Assembly (NCBI RefSeq): GCF_000143535.2
Contig: NC_037321.1
Coordinates: 1 to 64,000, forward strand
Origin: Botrytis cinerea B05.10
Lineage: Eukaryota > Ascomycota > Leotiomycetes > Helotiales > Sclerotiniaceae
DNA length: 64,000 bases
Direction of reading: 5' to 3'
The notes beneath the pieces are model-generated. The model did no database searches and had not been told where the DNA came from. It saw only the letters and a list, made by a program, of their open reading frames with translations. The position numbers and the translations under genes are program-made. Below, piece after piece: positions 34,301 through 42,001 of this stretch (position 1 is the stretch's first letter; every line of letters begins with the position of its first letter).

Positions 34301-36237
34301 CAGTTCTGAGCCAACCGGGCCAGAATGGAAAATACCAGCCAATCGCATTCTACTCCCGAAAACTATCACCAGCCGAATTGAATTACGAGATATATGACAA
34401 AGAATTACTGGCGATAGTCGATGCATTTAGAGAATGGCGAGTGTATTTGGAAGGATCGAAATACACGGTACAGGTGTATACAGATCATAAGAACTTGGTT
34501 TACTTCACCACAACGAAGCAGTTAAACAGACGACAGGTCAGATGGTCGGAGACCATGGCCAACTACAATTTCAGAATTTCATATGTCAAAGGATCAGAAA
34601 ACGCTAGAGCCGACGCTCTTAGCCGAAAACCAGAATATCAAGAAAACAAAACGTACGAGTCATACGCTATATTCAAGAAAGACGGCGAATCACTGGTTTA
34701 CAATGCACCACAGCTTGCAGCAACACACCTGTTGGAAGACAACCACCTCAAGAAACAGATCCAATCACACTACGACAAGGATGCTACTGCCACACGCATA
34801 CGCAAGACAATAGAACCAGGATTCACTATAGAAAATGATACCATATACTTTCATGGAAAAGTATACATTCCGAGTCAAATGACCAAGGAATTTGTGACGG
34901 AACAACACGGATTACCGGCACATGGACATCAAGGAATTGCAAGGACATTTGCAAGAATACGGGAAATCAGTTACTTCCCACGAATGAGAACGATAGTTGA
35001 AGAAGTTGTTGGAAATTGTGACACCTGCATACGAAACAAGTCATCACGACATGCTCCGTATGGTCAGCTCCAGACCCCAGACATGCCTTCTCAGCCATGG
35101 AAGTCCATCACATGGGACTTTGTGGTCAAACTACCACTCTCAAAAGATCCTACTACAGGAATTGAGTACGACGCGATACTCAATATAGTAGACAGGCTAA
35201 CGAAATTTGCATATATGATACCATTCAAGGAAACATGGGATGCTGAGCAACTAGCATATGTGTTCCTAAGGATCATAGTAAGCATACACGGAGTACCAGA
35301 TGAGATAATCTCGGATCGAGACAAGCTCTTTACCTCAAAATTCTGGACTACCTTATTAGCACTTATGGGTATCAAGAGAAAGCTATCGACATCTTTCCAC
35401 CCACAAACAGATGGTCAAACAGAGAGGACCAATCAGACAATGGAAGCATATCTTAGATGCTATGTAAATTATCGACAAGACAATTGGGTAGAGCTATTAC
35501 CCATGGCACAGTTCGCATACAATACATCAGAAACGGAAACCACGAAAATCACACCAGCACGAGCTAATTTTGGGTTTAATCCACAAGCGTATAAAATCCC
35601 GATACCACAAGAAGTTAATGCCGAATCAGCGATAGTACAAATCGAACAGCTGAAAGATCTCCAAGAGCAACTGGCTCTTGATCTAAGATTCATATCTTCC
35701 AGAACAGCAGCGTACTACAATACGAAACGTAGTATGGAACCTACGCTTAAAGAGGGGGATAAAGTTTATTTGCTACGACGAAACATCGAAACCAAGAGAC
35801 CAAGCAATAAACTCGACCACAGGAAACTAGGACCATTCAAGATTGATAAGGTAATAGGAACGGTTAATTATCGATTGAAATTACCAGACACAATGAATAT
35901 CCACCCAGTATTCCACATATCCTTGCTCGAACCAGCACCACCAGGAGCGCCAAATGCGCCATTTACAGAAATTGAACCAGTCAACCCAAACGCCATATAC
36001 GATGTCGAAACAATACTAGACTGCAAATACGTCAGAAACAAGGTCAAGTATTTGATCAAATGGTTAGACTACCCACATTCAGAAAACACATGGGAACTCA
36101 AGGAAGATCTCAGCTGCCCTGAGAAGCTACGGGCATTCCACCTGAAGTACCCACATCTGCCAACAAAGCCTCGAGCTCCGCCTCAGACAACAAAGGCAAC
36201 GAGGGGTCGAAGAAACCAAAGGAAGAAGAACCACTAG
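31381..36237 (+). CDS. Gag-Pol polyprotein of a chromovirus, 1618 aa
   Basis: A single frame encodes everything, with no frameshift between gag and pol. In order: a gag capsid-like region (about 20-230); a CCHC zinc knuckle CFECGKAGHRAADC (about 271-284); aspartic protease with DSGAT (about 459); reverse transcriptase with YLDDI (about 816); RNase H starting ETDSSDFAIG (about 963); an HHCC zinc-binding segment (about 1172-1214); the integrase core with Asp in WDFVVKLP and SDRDKLF and Glu in DGQTERTNQTMEAY; and a C-terminal chromodomain (DVETILDCKYVRNKVKYLIK, about 1540-1590). The chromodomain may direct integration to heterochromatin, which fits its position inside RIPed DNA. All catalytic motifs are intact, so it may be active. 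Confidence 0.96.
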   Translation: MASRATATGQSTGDTNDIEMTDAPKEITINETLKIALPDKYQGSRQELDTFLLQLEIYFRFNEDKFTTKESKSIWAASYLRGEATKWIQPYLRDYFEHDDKDRMQPTRTIFNSFEGFKTEVRRIFGNSNELEVAEDKIFNLKQTGSALKYATEFRRYAGTTKWDEIAIMSHYRKGLKPEVRLELERSAESTDLNDLIQDSIESDDRLYRYRQSQRSYKPQGNQKQGRYRKNEGRPRYNPQRYGDPMELDATHYTNGNDDSEKRRRRDNNLCFECGKAGHRAADCRSKKTGGKRGNFKPKFGKGQLNATFAISENSTKPENTETFTVEEFQQLLEELPRNQEGMNAIDLWEQEYYRTPTPSVTEESHQDEAEADHATISWTACYDEFCGIHRSDKEATGWFPKKRKTKNRQNNVTCKDLTPNVTSRKVRKVTQQLNATGQAGQIYCTVQINGHIQSAMIDSGATGNFIAPEAAKYLEIPLQTKQHPYRLQLVDGQLAGSDGKISQETIPVRMGITQHTEVIQLDVVPLGQQQIILGMPWLKAHNPKIDWAQGIVTFDQCKSGHRDTLEAFARRNTRQGELNANNTGDVGHPVQGPPLRAKASTPPLQMQKPTTRHEIAIEVKEKPTIPEQYKNYEHVFKEPGIHEALPEHKPWDHEIILEEGKMPVHTPIYSMSADELKRLREYIDDNLAKGWIRESASQVASPTMWVPKKDGPDRLVVDYRKLNALTKKDRYPLPLATELRDRLGGATIFTKMDLRNGYHLIRMKEGEEWKTAFKTRYGLYEYQVMPFGLTNAPATFMRLMNNVLSQYLDTCCICYLDDILVYSNNKVQHIKDVSNILESLSKADLLCKPSKCEFHVTETEFLGFTVSSQGLKMSKDKVKAVLEWKQPTTIKEVQSFLGFVNFYRRFIKGYSGITTPLTTLTRKDQGSFEWTAKAQESFDTLKQAVAEEPILLTFDPEKEIIVETDSSDFAIGAVLSQPGQNGKYQPIAFYSRKLSPAELNYEIYDKELLAIVDAFREWRVYLEGSKYTVQVYTDHKNLVYFTTTKQLNRRQVRWSETMANYNFRISYVKGSENARADALSRKPEYQENKTYESYAIFKKDGESLVYNAPQLAATHLLEDNHLKKQIQSHYDKDATATRIRKTIEPGFTIENDTIYFHGKVYIPSQMTKEFVTEQHGLPAHGHQGIARTFARIREISYFPRMRTIVEEVVGNCDTCIRNKSSRHAPYGQLQTPDMPSQPWKSITWDFVVKLPLSKDPTTGIEYDAILNIVDRLTKFAYMIPFKETWDAEQLAYVFLRIIVSIHGVPDEIISDRDKLFTSKFWTTLLALMGIKRKLSTSFHPQTDGQTERTNQTMEAYLRCYVNYRQDNWVELLPMAQFAYNTSETETTKITPARANFGFNPQAYKIPIPQEVNAESAIVQIEQLKDLQEQLALDLRFISSRTAAYYNTKRSMEPTLKEGDKVYLLRRNIETKRPSNKLDHRKLGPFKIDKVIGTVNYRLKLPDTMNIHPVFHISLLEPAPPGAPNAPFTEIEPVNPNAIYDVETILDCKYVRNKVKYLIKWLDYPHSENTWELKEDLSCPEKLRAFHLKYPHLPTKPRAPPQTTKATRGRRNQRKKNH
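32644..32672. repeat. 29-bp palindrome inside gag-pol
   Basis: GTAACTTCGCG...GCAAAGTTAC is nearly the reverse complement of the LTR copy. It is translated within the spacer between the zinc knuckle and the protease, a region with low protein constraint. Confidence 0.75.
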
Positions 36238-36730
36238 GAGTAGGCGCAGCACCAACATTCGCTGACTCCTTCTCCACACGCTCCTTTTCCAATTTTTCCT
36301 TTTCCAACCTTTCATTCTCCTCAGCTAGATCAAGCTCTTCTAGCGTACGAAGATCTCGACGAATCATCTCCTTCTCACGCTTACGAAGGAAATCTTGTTG
36401 ACGACGCAAACGAAGAATTCGAGCCGTCAATTCTTGGGACTTAGCGGAAAGAACTTGCGATTCGGCAAAAGCCTTTTCCTCTTCCAAGCGAAGCTGCTCC
36501 TGCTGTCGCTCCAGAGATTCATATTGAGAAGGCATCGCAAACCCAGGGTGACAGCGACCCTTCTTGAAACGAATACACGCGGAACAGCGTTTTGACAATT
36601 CTTCGTCCACCAAACAATCACGACCTGTTTGAAAACACAAAGCACAAGGCTCACGTTTACTACCAGAACGGGCGACACGAGCGGATAAGAATGCGGGATC
36701 ATGAACAGAAGTTGTTCGGACAGGAGGCAT
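36110..36730 (-). CDS. Antisense ORF of the Gypsy element, 206 aa, Cys-rich plus coiled coil
   Basis: This is an uninterrupted minus-strand frame from an ATG at 36730, lying between gag-pol and the right LTR and overlapping the last 128 bases of gag-pol tail to tail. Residues 29-60 hold six cysteines (CALCFQTGRDCL ... CSACIRFKKGRC) in a zinc-finger-like pattern. Residues about 70-155 are Glu/Lys/Arg/Leu-rich and should form a long coiled coil. The C-terminus is Ser/Gly/Pro then acidic-hydrophobic. There is no signal peptide or membrane segment. It could be transcribed from the right LTR in antisense, and might bind nucleic acid or control the element. Its function is unknown. It has coding-like composition and is unlikely to be a chance frame. 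Confidence 0.72.
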   Translation of the reverse strand: MPPVRTTSVHDPAFLSARVARSGSKREPCALCFQTGRDCLVDEELSKRCSACIRFKKGRCHPGFAMPSQYESLERQQEQLRLEEEKAFAESQVLSAKSQELTARILRLRRQQDFLRKREKEMIRRDLRTLEELDLAEENERLEKEKLEKERVEKESANVGAAPTPSGSSSFGFFDPSLPLLSEAELEALLADVGTSGGMPVASQGS

Positions 36731-36815
36731 AATGAAAAGAAAATATCACACTCACTTACATTAAATACAGAAGGGAAGACGTACTAATATAAACGCTTGG
36801 GACAAGCGCTAGGCT

Positions 36816-36828
36816 AAGAAGGGGATAG
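36816..36828 (+). other. Polypurine tract of the Gypsy element
   Basis: AAGAAGGGGATAG lies immediately before the TG of the right LTR, the normal place for the plus-strand primer of reverse transcription. Confidence 0.75.
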
Positions 36829-37398
36829 TGTTACGACGGATTAGTAACAGGCTGTAGAATCACCAACGTATAGGCTATAATGGTATTATAGGCCTCAGTG
36901 ATTCAGCTGCAGTATACCGGGGGACACTAGGCACCCAAGGAAAGCCTCAGGCATGTATATAGTATTAGTCATAGGATATCCTAGAAACGTAGGATACAGC
37001 TCCTAGGACAATAGGTCCTAGGAAGCACTGAACATAACTTTGCAAACTTTTCGCGAAGTTATATTAGTAATATCCCAGGGGATTAGCCCCAGGATAAAAG
37101 GATAAGCTAGGACAATAGGAATCACAGGACAAGTGTCATGTGATCAAAAGCCGATCGACTTATCGATCGACTTGCCGATCGACTTGTCGGTCGACTTCAG
37201 GACGAAGGTCTATATATGGAATGGGTTTCATTACAATGTAGAGCTTCGTGCTCAAGAACAATCATTAGTTTCATTACTATAGTTACGAGAATTGCAACCA
37301 GTTACAACCTTATTGAATTCCTACTTGAAGTCTAGTCTAAACCACCTCGAGAGATCTCTAGACACTTCCACGTGACCCTAGAGGCAGCTCCCGTAACA
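36829..37398 (+). repeat. Right LTR of the Gypsy element
   Basis: The LTR is 570 bp and I saw no difference from the left LTR when comparing by eye. The palindrome is at 37034-37062 and the four 12-bp repeats at 37150-37197. Confidence 0.96.
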
Positions 37399-37403
37399 AA
37401 AGC

Positions 37404-39734
37404 TTTGAATTATATCAAATATTTCAAAATAAGTTTTTTAATATAATAAAAATGAAAATATTTTATTATTATATATTTTTTTGATTATTAAAAACTAAAA
37501 TGATTTTATATAGCTTTATAAAAAATCGAATAAATTCTATTGGATTTTATAAAAGGAATAGAATAATCGTTTTTTATTAAATAATTGTAATATAACTTAT
37601 TTTATATATATATATATATAATTAATATAATTATTTTTAATAATTTCTTTAATCTTTATATTCTTTATAATAAATATTAAATATTTAAATATCTTTTTTT
37701 TTAAATGTTTTAATCTTTTATATTATAATTTTATTAAATCCTTCCAAGATTTCAAAGGATTATATAATTTATAAAACAATTTATTAATCTTTTTATTAAT
37801 AACTAAATATATTAAAATTAAAGAATTTATTAAAATATTTATAAAAAATTAAAAATAAAATAAAAATAATTTGTATTTTAAAAAAAAGAAGTTATCTTTA
37901 CAAATATATTGAATAATAATAGAATTATTATTCAATATTTTATATTAAAGAATTGAATCTATTCTTAAGAATCACAAATCAGCTTTTCTCAATTTAATTT
38001 TTGAAATTATATTAATATAGAATTTAGAAATATATATAATATTGTTTAATATTAAATCTCCATTTGATTTTTTATTTGAATGAATTGTAATTCTTTTAAT
38101 TATTCGAATACCTTTTTTAATAATCAATATACAAATTGTTCCAGATTCAATATAATTTGAAAAGGAAAATAAAATGTATTTTTGTTTATTGAATAATGAG
38201 ATATTATTAGTTAGATATATAATATTATTTATATTAAAAATAATATATTGAATGAATAAATAAGGAATAGATTCCATTGTATTATAAATGCCTCTTTCCA
38301 ATTGGTTTTGAATAAGGTATATATTGAAGTGTACTTTTGGATTAATTAGATTAATTAAAGAAGTAGCTATTAATAATAGAATCCAATTTTTATTCTTCTA
38401 TATTTTATATATAGAATTCCATTTTTCATTTTTAATTCAATATTTAATATTGTTATACTTTTTTATCAATAGATTTGATATTTTGAATAATCCAGTTTTA
38501 TTTGTAAATATATATTACAATATTTCATAATCCTTTATAAAATACTTGAAATTGAATCTATTGTTTTTCCAATCTGTTTCAGTTTTATATAAATATTTAT
38601 AGAAATCAGAATATTATTTATAATCTTTCTTTTTGTTTTTAAATTTGTATAATTTAATAATTTGATTTAAAGATTTATTAATAAAAGGATTAAATATTAA
38701 AAAGATATCTTTTCTTTTAGATAATAATAAGTTTTAATAAATTAAGTTATTAAAAATATCTCTATATTACTTTAAAAAGTAATTCAAAAGATTTAATTAA
38801 TTATTGATTTCGATTTAAATAAATATTATATTAAATTAAATGAAAAGTATACAAATTCTTATAATCTATAAGAAATTGATTAATATAAGGTTGTTATCGA
38901 TTTTAATATAATATATTTTTGTATTGATATAGGTCTTAATTCAATTATTATATTATTTTATAGGATCATTTTTATTTAAAATTGTTTATTAAAAAACATT
39001 ATAATATTTTTATATTACTATTAACTTTACTATAATTAATATAGATATAAATTTATTATATAATTTAAAAATAATCATTTTGAATAATAAAGTAATAAAG
39101 TTGTTATTCTCAATAGTGATTTTTATAAAATAAAATAAATCTATTATTTCAATAATCTATTAATATATATTCTAATAGAATTTATATATAAAATTATATA
39201 TATCTCTTTTACTTCAATATTCTCCTTAAAATATAAAATATTCTATAAAAATATTTTGAAATATATAAAAAGATAATATAAAAGGAAATTGCATTTTTTC
39301 ATCTCCTTTATTATTCTTTAAATAAGCTTTATAATATTCAAGACTTTGATTGTATTTCTTGATGTTTATTGTATCATTTCTTTTAATAAATTCAAAGATT
39401 TTTATAAATTATAATAAATTCTTAATTAATTAATTATCTATATAATCTTAGTTTATCCTAATAAAATCTTTGCTATCTTCCGAAGTGGATTCGAAAATGA
39501 ATAAAACAATCTTCTCTTTAATAGATTTAATATTCTTTCAAATTCCTTTGAATATATAAAGGTATTATAATTGAAGGAATCATTTTGTTTAATATCCACA
39601 AATAACTAAGTAGATCAAGTTTATAAAGTCTTTTGATATAATAACTTATAGAATATAAAGAATAGAAATGAAAATAGTAATATCAAAAGATATATAGATA
39701 TTATGTAATTTTAAATACTTACCAGGCTTATAAC
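37404..39734. other. RIPed interior of the old LTR element, right part
   Basis: 2.3 kb of very AT-rich DNA has no supported coding frame (a 109-codon minus-strand frame at 37972-38301 has RIP-like composition). It continues the old element across the Gypsy insertion site. Confidence 0.6.
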
Positions 39735-40073
39735 TATTATAAAAATAACTACATTATTTAATATTATTATAATAAAGAATAATAAAAATAAATAATAATA
39801 TACTAAATTGATTTAAAAATTAATCAAAAAAATCAAACCTTATATATATATTTAGAATAGATAATAAGATTATCTAAATAAATAATAGTAATCTTTTTAT
39901 AGATTGTAAATATGATTATTATAAACGGAGTTTTTAATAATTAATTTGATAAGAGTGTATACATCTATAAAAAAGATTATAATAATCAATATAACTTTGC
40001 AAGAAGTATACGAAGTTATAGTTATATGAGATTCACATAATATTATGCGGGATATAAGTTTTTTCTGTGATAC
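39735..40073. repeat. Right LTR of the old RIPed retrotransposon
   Basis: This is the direct copy of 25153-25492. It begins TATTATAAAA and ends CTGTGATAC. It keeps the less mutated version of the 29-bp palindrome (39991-40019). Confidence 0.72.
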
Positions 40074-40544
40074 TATATCTATATTCAAAATTATACTAAT
40101 TTTAATTAAAAATATAAAAAGATTAATTTATAAGAATATACTTTTAAATATAAAAAATTATATATTTCAAATAATAAATAAAATATTAAATAAATATTAA
40201 TATATGTAAAAAATTTAATTATATTAAAAATAAATGTTTATTAAATAAAAGATTTTTAATATATTATTTTAATAAAAGATTGATATTTAAATTCAATATA
40301 ACGAATATTAAAAAAGAAGGAATTCTAATAAGGAAGTATTTTTTAATTGATATTATAATAAATATAAAAAGATAGATTATAATATAAGAATTTATCAAAA
40401 TAATATAATAAATTCTAGATTATTATAATTTTCATAATTTTAATTAATTGATTTAATAATTATTAAATAATATAAGTTTGAAAAAGTGAATTAAGGTAAA
40501 AATAATCCATATATTGATATAACCCGCACACTGATAAATCACGT

Positions 40545-41160
40545 TATTATTATTATTATTATTTATAATTCAATCTCGAGCGTAGTGAGGATCGGAGGCT
40601 TGGGGGCTGGCCCTCATAAAGATCAAAGAAATAATAATAAAAGTTTATATAATATAGTTTAACACCGAGTGGCTCATATCACCGAGTGGCCCATTTCAAA
40701 TATATACAAAATTCGTCTATACATAACCGTGCACTTTCTTCATTTATTAATATAATTTTATAAAATTTGAAAATATGAAATTTATTTATATAAATATCAT
40801 TAAAATCTAATTTCTAATTAGAAATTCGAATTATCAAAGTAGTTATCAAAGGAATTAATTTTTTGTAACGAAAATCGTAACAATTTCCACTTTTTTTATA
40901 ATACAATAGAAATATTTATATAAAAACTAGATTTCTAAAAAACTGAATTTTTATTATTATTTAATATTCTTCTCTTTTTTGAAAATAATAATTAATTATT
41001 AAAATTAGAATATTGAAAAAGGCTTAATTTTAGTATATTTTGAAATAAGTCATTCAGTGATATAGGCCACTCGGTGTTAAACTACGTTATCTTAAATAAA
41101 TAAAAAAGCTTCTATGAACCCACAGTCTGAAAAATTCTTTTTCCCCAACGGCGAGTTTAT
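40545..41160. repeat. Relic repeat E, copy 2 (inverted), split by MITE A
   Basis: 40546-40650 and 41090-41155 together match the reverse complement of 3020-3230. They include the ATT microsatellite remainder, the core CTCGAGCGTAGTGAGGATCG, and the end TGAAAAATTCTTTTTCCCC. Copy 2 is interrupted by MITE A. Confidence 0.65.
40652..41087. mobile_element. MITE A, 436 bp, in relic repeat E
   Basis: The inverted ends (ATATAGTTTAACACCGAGTG at the left; the complement ending ACTACGT at the right) are flanked by TA. The interior is the reverse complement of MITE B with point changes. It is non-coding. Confidence 0.86.
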
Positions 41161-42001
41161 TATAATATATGATTTAACCTTCTATAATGACGATCCAATG
41201 AAAATAGAATGAGAACTTATGCAAAGGTGTGAATGATGTCGTTGAACCAAACATTTGTATTGGCACGAATCAAATAGACAAGAAGTGGTAGATCGACGTG
41301 ACAGGTACCAGATACATAAGCGGGGCTACCGCAATGACAGATCAAATATGATAAAGTGGGGTTAAGCAGATCAAGACAGCTTGCTTCAATGCATTTGTGA
41401 TTGCCCACTGCTTGGGGACAGGTTTGGTACTCCAAATCAGACTATCGTAGCAGGGAACCAGATACTTACGATCTATTGTCCTGTGGACTATAGGGCTATC
41501 AAATACAGGAAAATCAGGGAGTAGACGGATTAAGCCGGAAAATCCTGAGAGGTTGTTTGCTTGGGTAAATTGGTGGCAGATAGCAGAATACGCGGGTTGT
41601 GAGCGTGGTGGCGGGCGAATTGGCGTTCGTGCTCACTCGTATTGAGTCCGAGTACGAAACTCCGAGTACGAGGTCGAAAATGCGACTTTCTATTCTCCAA
41701 GCGATACCCATTACAGTCGAGTCAAAAAAAAAGCAAGCCTGAGAGACTTCAGATGCCACGTCATGCAAGGGCATGATTGGATTATCATAGAATAATTTCG
41801 AGTCTTTTTCAAGGAACTTTGGTTTCCCAATCTCCACTTGTTATATGAGATAACTGCAGTCTTGTTGAAATATGGCAGATGGGGGCTTTTTGCAAAATAC
41901 CTACATTTCTGAAGTTTTGTATTTCAAAGTTCTAAGTGAGCCTTCCCTACAAAACTCTGTTGACACAAAGAAACATTGCCTTAATGTTCCTTCAATTGAC
42001 T
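41161..42001. other. Intergenic stretch with doubtful minus-strand coding pieces
   Basis: A minus-strand piece at 41217-41447 is cysteine-rich (CIEASCLDLL, LICHCGS) and looks partly coding, and open sequence continues to about 41620. The connecting intron would be only 28 bp, and no start or signal peptide is visible. It may be a remnant of a gene cut by the repeat at 41160. Confidence 0.3.

Larger units (their letters stand above)
30760..37398 (+). mobile_element. Young Ty3/Gypsy chromovirus, 6639 bp, complete
   Basis: 570-bp LTRs that look identical by eye (30760-31329 and 36829-37398) begin TGTTACG and end CCGTAACA. An exact 5-bp duplication AAAGC flanks the element (30755-30759 and 37399-37403). 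It contains one long gag-pol frame, a purine tract before the right LTR, and an antisense ORF. There is no RIP at all, although it sits inside heavily RIPed DNA. This implies a recent insertion. The layout resembles Boty-type Gypsy elements of Botrytis, but I cannot confirm identity. Confidence 0.96.
25153..40073. mobile_element. Old RIPed LTR retrotransposon, about 8.3 kb without its nested Gypsy
   Basis: Two direct repeats of about 340 bp bound it (25153-25492 and 39735-40073). They align without gaps over their first 60 bases, with every difference being C/T or G/A. It sits inside D2 with a TATA-like 4- to 5-bp duplication. After removal of the young Gypsy element (30760-37398) the interior is about 7.6 kb of extremely AT-rich sequence with no readable protein, so neither the superfamily nor the orientation can be set. 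Confidence 0.75.
21287..40544 (+). mobile_element. Fot1/pogo-like element D2, RIP-degraded, split into three parts by later insertions
   Basis: The left end (ACATGATTTATTAGTATGCG) and right end (ACACTGATAAATCACGT) are inverted copies of the D1/C terminal repeat, and both abut an ATT microsatellite at a TA. Element sequence is present at about 21287-21900, 24419-25148 and 40079-40544. Joined, these are about 1.83 kb, equal to D1 and C. The middle part still shows pogo C-terminal transposase residues around 24820-25059, with RIP changes. Everything else inside is nested insertions. Confidence 0.82.

Noticed and set aside
39991..40019. Possible loxP-like phage recombination site
   Set aside because: The right arm matches a loxP arm, but the spacer is too short and the other six copies diverge; similarity is likely chance, so it is reported only as a palindrome.
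41514..41837. 107-codon minus-strand frame upstream of the GH106-like gene
   Set aside because: There is no signal peptide, motif or consistent splice to the cysteine-rich piece downstream.
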